A stretch of 41,256 nucleotides of DNA from Comamonadaceae bacterium (GTDB taxonomy: Bacteria; Pseudomonadota; Gammaproteobacteria; Burkholderiales; Burkholderiaceae_C), in contig CANNRV010000002.1 of assembly GCA_947508145.1 (NCBI GenBank), forward strand, positions 1 through 41,256, read 5' to 3'. The first letter of the stretch is position 1. Each line of letters starts with the position of its first letter. Made by a program: the position numbers and the translations under genes. Positions 33,085-41,141 of this stretch are shown piece after piece. Under the pieces are notes generated by a model. That model did no database searches. It was not told the origin of the DNA and saw only the letters and a program-made list of their open reading frames with translations.

Positions 33085-33534
33085 ATGACAGCCCCAACGC
33101 TGATCCAACCCGGTTCATTTCTGACTTTGCATTACCGCTTGAGCGGACCGCATGGCGACATCATCAACACATTTGGCGGACTGCCTGCCACTTTGTCGTT
33201 GGGCAATGCCGAACTCGCTCCCGCCATTGAAGAACGCTTATTGGGTTTGAGCGAAGGCCAACATGTCACCTTGGACATTCCCGCCGGTGAGGCCTACGGC
33301 GAGCGCAACCCCGATATGTTGCAATGGGTGCCGCGCCAGTTGCTGGAACAGTTTGGCGATGCGCAGGCCGAATACGCTGTCGGTGAAGTGGTGGAGTTCC
33401 CCGCCCCTGACAACCAAGGCCGCTATGCCGGTGCGGTGCAACAGGTCAAGCCGGATGCGGTTTTGTTCGATTTCAACCATCCTTTGGCCGGCTTGCCGGT
33501 CACTCTGGAAGTCAAAGTGATAGGAGTGTTGTGA
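33085..33534 (+). CDS. fkpB: FKBP-type peptidyl-prolyl isomerase of the SlyD/FkpB group
   Basis: The 149-residue protein has the short FKBP domain with an inserted-flap region: FLTLHYRLSGPHGDIINTF, PAIEERLLGLSEGQHVTLDI, then PAGEAYGERNPDML and a C-terminal LPVTLEVKVIGVL strand. It would catalyse proline isomerisation in the cytoplasm. Gene symbol fkpB (slpA) is supported by the immediate downstream ispH, the same order as in E. coli; the metal-binding His-rich tail of SlyD is absent. The stop TGA is directly followed by the ispH ATG. Confidence 0.9.
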   Translation: MTAPTLIQPGSFLTLHYRLSGPHGDIINTFGGLPATLSLGNAELAPAIEERLLGLSEGQHVTLDIPAGEAYGERNPDMLQWVPRQLLEQFGDAQAEYAVGEVVEFPAPDNQGRYAGAVQQVKPDAVLFDFNHPLAGLPVTLEVKVIGVL

Positions 33535-34479
33535 ATGAGCACCTCGGGCAACGCTGAAATCATCCTGGCTGAACCGCGCGGCTTTTGCGCCGGTGTGGAC
33601 CGCGCCATCGACATTGTTGAGCATGCGCTGGAGAAATTCGGTGCACCTATTTATGTACGCCACGAAATCGTGCACAACACCCATGTGGTGGCCGATTTGC
33701 GCGCCCGTGGTGCCATCTTCATTGAAGACTTGAACGATGTGCCGCCGGATGCCACGCTGGTGTTCAGTGCCCACGGCGTACCCAAAGAAGTCGAGCACGA
33801 AGCACAACGTCGCGGCTTCAAGGTGTTCGATGCCACCTGCCCGCTGGTCACCAAAGTACATGTGGAAGTGGCCAAACTGCACAAAGAGGGTTATGAATTC
33901 ATCATGATCGGCCACAAAGGCCACCCTGAAGTTGAAGGCACCATGGGTCAATTGCCCTCGGGCATACATCTGGTGGAAGATGCAGAAGATGTGCTCACCG
34001 TCCAGCCCGAACAAACTGACAAACTGGCAGTAGTGACGCAAACCACCTTGAGTGTGGATGATGCCGCCGAGATCATGGCGGCTGTCAAAGCGCGTTTCCC
34101 CAAGGTGCGCGAGCCTAAACAACAAGACATTTGCTATGCCACGCAAAACCGCCAGGATGCCATCAAGCTGCTGAGCCCGCAGGTGGATGTGGTCATCGTA
34201 GTAGGCAGCCCCACCAGTTCCAACAGCAACCGCTTGCGCGACGTGGCCGCCAAATACGGCACCCCCAGTTACATGGTTGACCATGCGGATGAATTGCAAG
34301 CCGATTGGTTGCAAGGCAAAAGCCGCATCGGTCTGACCGCCGGTGCATCAGCGCCTGATATCTTGGTGCAACAAGTCATCACCCGTTTGCGTGAAATGGG
34401 TGCTGTGTCTGTACGCACCTTGGCAGGCATACAAGAAACCGTCAAATTCCCGCTGCCCAAAGGCTTGCGACACGATTAA
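33535..34479 (+). CDS. ispH: 4-hydroxy-3-methylbut-2-enyl diphosphate reductase IspH
   Basis: IspH makes isopentenyl and dimethylallyl diphosphate in the last step of the MEP pathway, using a 4Fe-4S cluster. The three cluster cysteines are visible: C18 (EPRGFCAGVDRA), C102 (FDATCPLVTKVH) and C200 (QDICYATQNRQ). Also seen are IMIGHKGHPEVEGTMGQ and the SPTSSNSNRL substrate motif. Length 314 is normal. The ATG follows the fkpB stop with no gap, so expression is coupled; serS follows after 15 bases. Confidence 0.97.
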   Translation: MSTSGNAEIILAEPRGFCAGVDRAIDIVEHALEKFGAPIYVRHEIVHNTHVVADLRARGAIFIEDLNDVPPDATLVFSAHGVPKEVEHEAQRRGFKVFDATCPLVTKVHVEVAKLHKEGYEFIMIGHKGHPEVEGTMGQLPSGIHLVEDAEDVLTVQPEQTDKLAVVTQTTLSVDDAAEIMAAVKARFPKVREPKQQDICYATQNRQDAIKLLSPQVDVVIVVGSPTSSNSNRLRDVAAKYGTPSYMVDHADELQADWLQGKSRIGLTAGASAPDILVQQVITRLREMGAVSVRTLAGIQETVKFPLPKGLRHD

Positions 34480-35811
<1,332 letters not shown>

Positions 35812-35827
35812 CCACCAAGGATCTACC

Positions 35828-36352
35828 ATGCGTTTGCTTTATTTTTCTATTTGTTCCATGCTTGTGTTGTTGACCGCTTGCTCTGGCATGCCCATGGGTG
35901 CCGGTCGCACCGCTTCCTCTATAGATTTGTCAGGCACAGATTTGTTGTCGCAAACCCAGTTGCCTGCGGGTGCTCGCATCATCCATGAGCAATCCACCGT
36001 CATCGGCTCGGGTAACAACTGGGTGGGCCGTGTGGTGATGGATCCTTCCCGTGATGCCACCGCAGCCTATACGTATTTTCTGGACACCTACCCCAGCCAA
36101 GGTTGGACATTGTTGTCAGCCGTGCGAGCCAAAACCAGCGTGCTGTTGTTCAGCAAAGGCGAGTTCAACGTGACCATTGAAATCCAAGAAGGCAATATGT
36201 TGGGTGCCGCCACGGTGATATTGACCCGCGCACCACGCTCTGCCAATGAAGTTGCACCGAATGCTGCGGCCAAAGCCGAATCAACAACCACCGCACCAGC
36301 CAAACCTGAACCTGCCCCTGTGGTGGATGGCGTGCCAACACCCAAACAGTGA
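35828..36352 (+). CDS. Small lipoprotein of unknown function
   Basis: The N-terminus LYFSICSMLVLLTACSG is a lipoprotein signal peptide with lipobox LTAC, so the mature protein is predicted to be lipid-anchored at Cys18, probably in the outer membrane. The 174-residue product has one compact domain (WVGRVVMDPSRDATAAYTYF, SQGWTLLSAVRAKTSVLLF, ATVILTRAP) of about 110 residues and a Pro/Ala-rich tail. The domain resembles small betaproteobacterial lipoproteins of unknown role found near serS; I cannot name the family. It starts 16 bases after serS and may share its transcript. Confidence 0.82.
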   Translation: MRLLYFSICSMLVLLTACSGMPMGAGRTASSIDLSGTDLLSQTQLPAGARIIHEQSTVIGSGNNWVGRVVMDPSRDATAAYTYFLDTYPSQGWTLLSAVRAKTSVLLFSKGEFNVTIEIQEGNMLGAATVILTRAPRSANEVAPNAAAKAESTTTAPAKPEPAPVVDGVPTPKQ

Positions 36353-36399
36353 TGTTTGAGAAAGTGCGCTGATAGAATTTTTGCGCACCTTGAAGACCC

Positions 36400-36491
36400 G
36401 GAAAGATGGCAGAGTGGTCGAATGCACCGGATTCGAAATCCGGCGTACAGGTTCTCCTGTACCGAGGGTTCGAATCCCTCTCTTTCCGCCA
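36400..36491 (+). tRNA. tRNA-Ser, anticodon CGA
   Basis: A 92-base cloverleaf with acceptor stem GGAAAGA / TCTTTCC, discriminator G and encoded CCA (36489-36491). The anticodon loop TTCGAAA places CGA at 36434-36436 on a CCGGA/TCCGG stem, reading serine codon UCG. A long variable arm (TACAGGTTCTCCTGTA) is the class II hallmark of tRNA-Ser, and the T loop GGTTCGAATCC is standard. A -10-like TAGAAT lies at 36373-36378. The sequence changes character right after the gene and its terminator, so the gene may mark an integration site, though no copy of its 3' end was seen elsewhere in the window. Confidence 0.97.
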
Positions 36492-36498
36492 GACCCAT

Positions 36499-36535
36499 AA
36501 ATCCCTTATAAGTTATTGATTTATAAGGGATTTTT
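36499..36535 (+). terminator. Rho-independent terminator after tRNA-Ser
   Basis: AAATCCCTTATAA and TTATAAGGGATTT form a perfect stem around an 8-9-base loop, followed by a T run (TTTTT). It lies 8 bases after the CCA end of the tRNA gene and would end its transcript. The arms could also act as a symmetric recombination target next to the tRNA, but the T run favours termination. Confidence 0.85.
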
Positions 36536-36555
36536 CATTTGGTCCTCTATGTCTT

Positions 36556-36580
36556 TACCACATGTTTTCACCACATGTTT
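36556..36580. repeat. Short direct repeat ACCACATGTTTT / ACCACATGTTT
   Basis: Two copies of ACCACATGTTT stand in tandem, separated by two bases, in the 150-base gap between the tRNA terminator and the first island gene. They are flanked by CCTC and GAGG, giving a weak inverted setting. The repeat could be a binding or crossover site at the island edge, or chance. No function can be claimed. Confidence 0.4.
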
Positions 36581-36692
36581 GAGGATCAAAAAATAGGTCT
36601 CTGTTGTTTGATTTCCTACACAAACCAACTTGCCATTCCCACCACCATTCATACCATCCAAACCCTCATCAACAACTCACTGAGGTAACGAT

Positions 36693-36956
36693 ATGACACA
36701 GAGTGACACAGGGACAACATTGGTCAAACTTCGCAAGATGATTGAGTCAATGCAGAAGGAAGAAATGCGTCAGATTCAATCAACACACTCGGACGCACTG
36801 GCACAGATTGTTTCCATCGCCAAGCAGAACCAACTGAACGCAGAACATATTGCGTTTGCGTTGAGTGTGAAAGAACCAAGAGTCAAAAAAGAACATCGTG
36901 TGCCGAGGAAGAACAAAAAGTCATCAATCTTCACTGAACAAGAAGTCGTTCAGTAA
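36693..36956 (+). CDS. Small basic protein of unknown function
   Basis: The 87-residue protein has an N-terminal helical part (KLRKMIESMQKEEMRQIQST, continuing to QIVSIAKQNQLNAEHIAFA) and a strongly basic tail (RVKKEHRVPRKNKKS). This layout of a helical oligomerisation segment followed by a basic tail recalls small nucleoid-associated proteins carried by mobile elements, but no family motif is certain. The start ATG 36693 has GAGG 8 bases upstream, and a strong terminator follows 20 bases after the stop, so it is a complete single-gene unit. It is the first gene after the tRNA boundary. Confidence 0.7.
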   Translation: MTQSDTGTTLVKLRKMIESMQKEEMRQIQSTHSDALAQIVSIAKQNQLNAEHIAFALSVKEPRVKKEHRVPRKNKKSSIFTEQEVVQ

Positions 36957-36976
36957 GAAGGCATCAGAACACAATC

Positions 36977-37002
36977 AAAACCCACTTACGAGTGGGTTTT
37001 TT
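36977..37002 (+). terminator. Rho-independent terminator between convergent genes
   Basis: AAAACCCACT and AGTGGGTTTT form a 10-base stem around a TACG tetraloop, ending in TT. The A-rich and T-rich flanks let it work in both directions, for the small basic protein on the plus strand and the recombinase on the minus strand (stop at 37020). Confidence 0.9.
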
Positions 37003-37019
37003 AATGTTCTAGTGAATCG

Positions 37020-37571
37020 TCAGTGTTGTACCTGTGACAGGCATCGGTAGACAGTTGCTCTGCTGACTTTGAATTGATTCATCAAGTCGTGGATAGAGTC
37101 ACCATTGAGTCGCATTGACTTCATCGTCATCAGTTGTTCATCGTTGAGAACACATTTGCGTCCAAACTTCACACCACGTCTGATTGCGTGTTCAACACCT
37201 TGTGACTGTCTGTCTCGGCGAAGGTCATTCTCAAAAGTAGCAATGGCACCAAGCATTGTAAAAAGCAACATCCCAGTAGATGTAGAAGTGTCAATCTGTT
37301 GATCCAAGACTACAAGTTTGACTTTCATTCTGTCTAGTCTTGACATGATGTTCAGTAGGTCACGGGTGGATCTTGCGAGTCGGTCAAGTTTAGTGATGAC
37401 CAGACTGTCACCATCATTCAGATAGTTCAGGCATCGTTGGAGTTGTTCTCGGTCGTCATTACGAGCAGACTGCTTCTCCTGGAACACAGTGTCACAGAAC
37501 GACAACTTCTCCAGTTGAACCTCAAGCGATTGACCGTAAGACGACACTCTGGCGTAACCGATGCTTGACAT
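37020..37571 (-). CDS. Small serine recombinase (resolvase/invertase family)
   Basis: The 183-residue protein matches the small serine recombinases: N-terminal IGYARVSSYGQSLEVQLEKL with the nucleophile Ser in YARVS, the middle VITKLDRLARSTRDLLNIM, and VVLDQQIDTSTSTGMLLFTM. Then comes the long E helix region AIATFENDLRRDRQSQGVE and a C-terminal helix-turn-helix (DSIHDLMNQFKVSRATVYRC). It cuts and rejoins DNA through a Ser-phosphate link, for resolution or inversion. The start ATG 37571 is preferred over the track start at 37637. No inverted pair of crossover sites was found nearby. It probably belongs to the mobile element that carries this region. Confidence 0.93.
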   Translation of the reverse strand: MSSIGYARVSSYGQSLEVQLEKLSFCDTVFQEKQSARNDDREQLQRCLNYLNDGDSLVITKLDRLARSTRDLLNIMSRLDRMKVKLVVLDQQIDTSTSTGMLLFTMLGAIATFENDLRRDRQSQGVEHAIRRGVKFGRKCVLNDEQLMTMKSMRLNGDSIHDLMNQFKVSRATVYRCLSQVQH

Positions 37572-37668
37572 AATAAACAGATTTGTTAAATTTGATAGGA
37601 ATCTGTGGATGGTGAGACAAGTTGTGAGACTTGGCAACCACCAAAAAATGTAATGCTTTTTGAATCCA

Positions 37669-37692
37669 TCTCAAATTGTTTACATTTTGAGA
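37669..37692. promoter_or_regulatory. Inverted repeat in the divergent recombinase / CsgG-like gap, possible operator
   Basis: TCTCAAA and TTTGAGA are perfect 7-base arms separated by 10 bases (TTGTTTACAT). The site lies about 100 bases upstream of the recombinase start and 120 before the CsgG-like gene, in the only non-coding gap between these divergent genes. Symmetry and place suit a repressor or recombinase binding site. AT-rich DNA makes chance symmetry likely, so support is weak. Confidence 0.3.
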
Positions 37693-37812
37693 CTGTGGAA
37701 ATTATGTTCATTACAATTAATATCAACAAGATATCAATGTCTGCTTGGACTGATACTTGAAAAAAATTGGCATCTTCAAATAAAGTAAATAAAAAGTAAT
37801 CTAGGACTTAAA

Positions 37813-38889
37813 ATGAAAATAACTCTCTCTCTCATAATATTCTGTCTGTCTACTTTTAATTGTTATTCCCAAGGCAGAGGATCTCTTCAAACTACTCAAA
37901 CAGAAAATAAAGGTCCAAATCTATTCGATAAATTAAAAGATAACTTTGGAACTAAGCCTGGAGAAGCAAATACCCCAATAAAAGGATCAGCAACAGCGTC
38001 TGGAAGTATAAATGCAGCACCAAGTCTAGAAAAATGTGAAAGATCTCTAGGGACTATTGCTATTTCAGAACCTCAAAATGATATACAAGCACTACTGAAC
38101 CGATATAAGTTACCACCACCAACACAATTATTAAGATTAATAATACAACAATCAAAATGCTTTCAAGTGGTTGAGCGTGGAAAAGCAATGCAAAATATCA
38201 TGCAAGAAAGAGCACTATCAGAAAATGGCGACCTTCGGGCAGACCAAAATATTGGAAAAGGTCAGTTAGTTAGTGCTGATTTCATAATGACTGCAACTGT
38301 TGCGTTTAGCACCAATAATGCTGGAGGTGCTGCAATAGGTGCTGTAGGTGGTTTATTTGGACCGATAGGAATGATTGCAGGTGCAGTTGGTGCTGGCATG
38401 AATATTAAACAAGCACAAACATCAATAATTATTTCTGATGTCAGGTCTGGTCTTCAAGTTGCAGCAGCAGAGGGCAATGTAGAGAAGGCAGATTTTGGAA
38501 TTGGTGGTGTATTAGGTGGTGTTGGTGCAGGTGCATACACAAGTACAGCAGAGGGGAAAATCGTTGCTGCTGCATTACTTGACAACTACAATAATATTGT
38601 TAAATCAATTAGAGATTTGCCAACACTTGCTGACTCTAATATTAATGAAAAATCTGTTGAAAATGCAAAATCTGCTCCAAAAGCAAACTCTTACAATAAA
38701 GGTGATATGTTGAGAGTTAAAGTGGCAAATGTTGTTTTATTAAAAACACCAAACGAAGAAGGTGAAGTAATAGGTAAATTATCAAAAACTGATGATTTGC
38801 TTTATTTGGGAGTAACTGAACAAGGTTTTGTAAAAGTCAGAACTGAAAATGGTGTTGGTTGGGTTGAAGAAATACTTGTTAAAAAATAA
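37813..38889 (+). CDS. Secreted CsgG-like protein with C-terminal SH3-like domain
   Basis: The protein (358 residues) has an N-terminal signal peptide (LSLIIFCLSTFNCYSQ) and a low-complexity segment. A CsgG-like domain follows (about 75-260): SLGTIAISEPQND, CFQVVERGKAMQNIMQERAL, then LVSADFIMTATVAFSTNNAG and a glycine-rich AIGAVGGLFGPIGMIAGAVG. CsgG and HfaB are outer-membrane lipoprotein pores or anchors for surface fibres; the lipobox is poor here, so lipid anchoring is doubtful. The last 60 residues (VANVVLLKTPNEEGEVIGKL, YLGVTEQGFVKVRTE, GVGWVEEILV) look like a bacterial SH3 domain homologous to that of the next gene. The ATG has AGGA upstream. The DNA is far richer in AT than the core genes. 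Confidence 0.75.
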   Translation: MKITLSLIIFCLSTFNCYSQGRGSLQTTQTENKGPNLFDKLKDNFGTKPGEANTPIKGSATASGSINAAPSLEKCERSLGTIAISEPQNDIQALLNRYKLPPPTQLLRLIIQQSKCFQVVERGKAMQNIMQERALSENGDLRADQNIGKGQLVSADFIMTATVAFSTNNAGGAAIGAVGGLFGPIGMIAGAVGAGMNIKQAQTSIIISDVRSGLQVAAAEGNVEKADFGIGGVLGGVGAGAYTSTAEGKIVAAALLDNYNNIVKSIRDLPTLADSNINEKSVENAKSAPKANSYNKGDMLRVKVANVVLLKTPNEEGEVIGKLSKTDDLLYLGVTEQGFVKVRTENGVGWVEEILVKK

Positions 38890-38899
38890 GGCATGTCAC

Positions 38900-39739
38900 A
38901 TGAAAACAACAATAAGTGTATTCATATTACTTTTATTTTCAACAATTACCTTTAGTCAAACTTCTACAAATAAATTCATAGTAGGTGATGTTTTAACTTC
39001 AAAAATTAATAATGTTGAAATACTCAAATCACCTGATGAGAGTTCTGAAATTTTGATGAAAATAAATAAAGAAGAAGAGATTATCTATTTAGGTGAAGAT
39101 AAAAATGCTTATTCAAAAATAAAAATTAAAAATGTTGATGGCTGGATAGATTCTTCTTTTTTAATTAATTCCAAAAAAGATAATTTGAAACAAATAAATT
39201 CATATAAAAAAATTGACAATTGGATATTCACTGCCAACACATCACTAAACGCTAAGGCAAATTCAAATATCATCAAAATAATAGAAGATAACGGACAAAT
39301 TAAAAATGCATTAGTAGGACAACTAGAAATTGAAATTTATAAAGGAGTCTTACTTGTATTTAAAGATTCAATAAATGATATTGGTATTAAGGAATTTAGG
39401 AATGCATTGGATAAGGTATTCCCTTTTAAAATGGGGAAAAATACTTACAGTCAATATATTGGTACAAACGGGAAAAAATTCTCGATATACATATCTGTTG
39501 AACTTGAAGCAATTATTGAAACTCCAATTGGAAAAAGGGAGGTTTTTTTAATTGAAACAGTTAATCAAGGCGATGATTTAGATCCATTAGGAAAATCGAA
39601 AAATTATTTTGATCGAAGAGTCGTTTGGGTTGATAAGGAATTACTAATTCCATGGGGAAGACGAGTGTATGGGGATCTATATGGAGAGTCGTTCATTGGG
39701 CGAGGTGGTTTTTATATTATTGACGTTTCAGGAAATTAA
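38900..39739 (+). CDS. Secreted protein with SH3-like N-terminal domain
   Basis: ATG 38900 gives 279 residues; the track start at 38849 lies inside the upstream gene. A signal peptide (SVFILLLFSTITFSQ) precedes an SH3-like domain (about 24-95: INNVEILKSPDESSEILMKI, EEIIYLGEDKNAYSKIKIKN, DGWIDSSFLI). It aligns with the C-terminus of the CsgG-like protein through NV.(I/L)LK.P.E, (I/L)YLG and GW. The rest (about 110-279) shows no family I recognise; it is Lys/Asn/Ile-rich and looks globular with a few aromatic strands. The gene follows after 10 bases, so the two are an operon and probably work together at the cell surface. Confidence 0.72.
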   Translation: MKTTISVFILLLFSTITFSQTSTNKFIVGDVLTSKINNVEILKSPDESSEILMKINKEEEIIYLGEDKNAYSKIKIKNVDGWIDSSFLINSKKDNLKQINSYKKIDNWIFTANTSLNAKANSNIIKIIEDNGQIKNALVGQLEIEIYKGVLLVFKDSINDIGIKEFRNALDKVFPFKMGKNTYSQYIGTNGKKFSIYISVELEAIIETPIGKREVFLIETVNQGDDLDPLGKSKNYFDRRVVWVDKELLIPWGRRVYGDLYGESFIGRGGFYIIDVSGN

Positions 39740-39915
39740 TTTCTAACCACCACCACCACCTCTGCACCACCTTTACCAACGAACTTCTGTAACTCATTCA
39801 AAGCAGACTCTAGCGACTTCGGTTCAACTGGGTTGATGTGGAGATACAGAAGGTCTTTGGTGGCAGACTTCTGAATCAGTTCACGCAATTTTGATTTGTC
39901 AGGGGTTGCATTCAT
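39736..39915 (-). CDS. Small 59-residue protein, below the track cutoff
   Basis: A clean ORF runs from ATG 39913-39915 to TAA 39736-39738. The product starts with NATPDKSKLRELIQKSATKD, then LLYLHINPVEPKSLESALNE and ends LQKFVGKGGAEVVVVVRN, which looks like a compact alpha/beta domain. No family is recognised. The stop overlaps the stop of the convergent SH3-like gene by 3 bases. The base composition is nearer 45 % GC, like the recombinase and the basic protein and unlike the adjacent AT-rich pair. The ribosome site is weak. It may be a small protein of the mobile element; a chance ORF is less likely given the protein-like composition. Confidence 0.5.
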   Translation of the reverse strand: MNATPDKSKLRELIQKSATKDLLYLHINPVEPKSLESALNELQKFVGKGGAEVVVVVRN

Positions 39916-40071
39916 TCGTCATCATCTTAAATTTTGATGTTGTAATTATCATTATTTGAATACAAGAGCATAATTTCGTCAACATCAAAACCGTGGTCAC
40001 TTGAGAAATCAAATTATTTTTGTCTGTGTACAGTGTCACTAGAGGAAATTGATTTTTAATTTTGTTTGATT

Positions 40072-40425
40072 TTATTTGACTGTTGAAGTAATTGAATTAA
40101 TAGTAGTCCGTCCAGCTGTTGCGGTTACTTCGTCACTTTCAATAAGCAGTTGCAGAGCAATGGGATCAAGTTTTGATAATTCATAAAGTGAATAGACACT
40201 TGGAGGAATTTGACTGAAAAATCTTTTGTCTGTGATGATTGGATTTTCAGAAATCTTTATGTACTTAGTAACAGTACTAGGACTCAATGAAATTTCTTTG
40301 ATTAGACCTATCCAGAGGTCATCAATTTTTTCAGATTTAATTCGATTTTTGTATTGTTGTAATTCTGAAAGAGTTTTACCAATTTCAATGATGCACCTGA
40401 AGGCACGATGCTCATGTTCAGTCTT
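40072..40425 (-). pseudogene. Remnant of a phage/plasmid-type protein lacking a usable start
   Basis: The frame is open for 117 codons between stop TAA at 40426-40428 and its own stop at 40072-40074, but contains no ATG or GTG. The only candidate start is the TTG at 40287, where the track begins mid-domain. The protein sequence continues coherently upstream of it (RAFRCIIEIGKTLSELQQYK, KIDDLWIGLIKEISLSPSTV). It has a helix-turn-helix-like SPSTVTKYIKISENP and the segment IPPSVYSLYELSKLDPIALQ. The latter resembles a P-S-x-x-T/S-L-Y-E-L-S pattern seen in phage and plasmid proteins of the DUF3102/ParB-like type. I take it as a truncated or frameshifted gene; a non-canonical start cannot be excluded. 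Confidence 0.45.
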
Positions 40426-40529
40426 TTAAAGTATTAGTTTTTTTTGATAGTTTAGAAGCATAAAAATATTCCTTCGGCGATTGAATATTTGTATCACTGA
40501 AGAAAGGAGTTAAGTTGCTTGATTTCATG

Positions 40530-40934
40530 CTACTTCACCAAAGCAAGGCATTGATTCTTAGTGTCACTTGATTTGATACTGTAGCAGTAACTTTTCTGAT
40601 TCTTTATTTGTGCCAGACAGAGATTCTTTGCGTCAGACTCATGTATTGAGTAACAGTATGACTCTTGGTGCTTTGCCAATGCGAGGCATGAATTCTTGGT
40701 ATCAGCATTTTGGTTGGAGTAACAATGCGATTCGTTTGCATGAACTTTTGGTGTTGTCAGTAGAAATGCAACACCGATTGCAATTAACAGATAGAAGAAT
40801 GAAAAGATTTTGATGTTCTGTTGAATGACTGATGTGTCAACCTTCATCACCTTCCACAGATAGTAGTTGTGAACGATTGGTGCAAGCAGGATCACACTTA
40901 ATTCAATAAGTAGTTCAATGAGTACACCAGTCAT
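40530..40934 (-). CDS. Membrane protein with three Cys-containing repeats
   Basis: The 134-residue protein has two hydrophobic helices (about 3-24, LIELLIELSVILLAPIV, and 42-62, FSFFYLLIAIGVAFLL). They are followed by three tandem repeats of about 22 residues: SHCYSNQNADTKNSCLALAK, SYCYSIHESDAKNLCLAQIK, SYCYSIKSSDTKNQCLALVK. Each repeat has two cysteines 12 residues apart, so three disulfides outside the cytoplasm, or metal sites, are possible. I know of similar short C-x12-C repeats in phage and mobile-element proteins but cannot name a function. ATG 40934 has AGGA 6 bases upstream and follows the HIT fragment by 8 bases, so the two were an operon. Confidence 0.7.
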   Translation of the reverse strand: MTGVLIELLIELSVILLAPIVHNYYLWKVMKVDTSVIQQNIKIFSFFYLLIAIGVAFLLTTPKVHANESHCYSNQNADTKNSCLALAKHQESYCYSIHESDAKNLCLAQIKNQKSYCYSIKSSDTKNQCLALVK

Positions 40935-40942
40935 TTCTTATC

Positions 40943-41137
40943 CTAATAGAAACCTTTGCCAGCAATGATGTGAAGCACACCACCTCTCGGGTTCTCAACA
41001 TCACCTTTGCGTCTTCGCATCAAATGCACATGGCAATGAAACACAGTCTGTCCAGCAGTTTCTCCACAATTCATGCCGATGTTGAATCCATCAATAGCAG
41101 GGTCTGCTGACCTGCCCCCTTTTGCCATACCACTCAT
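40943..41137 (-). pseudogene. HIT-family hydrolase, truncated at the 5' end
   Basis: The residues DGFNIGMNCGETAGQTVFHC then HVHLMRRRKGDVENPRGGV are the C-terminal half of a histidine-triad protein, with the HxHxH motif in FHCHVHL and the following RRKGDVENPRGGV typical of the HinT/Ap4A hydrolase type. Complete members have about 110-150 residues and an N-terminal half with CxxC or core strands. Here only 64 residues remain, the first nine (SGMAKGGRS) not matching the family. The frame stops being HIT-like near 41137, where the DNA meets the end of an insertion element. The gene is therefore judged a remnant; the catalytic motif is intact but the nucleotide-binding first half is missing. Confidence 0.75.
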
Positions 41138-41141
41138 TAGT

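Noticed and set aside
36556-36580. Reading the ACCACATGTTT pair as a CRISPR or att core
   Set aside because: Only two copies, 13-base period, and no matching copy elsewhere in the window.
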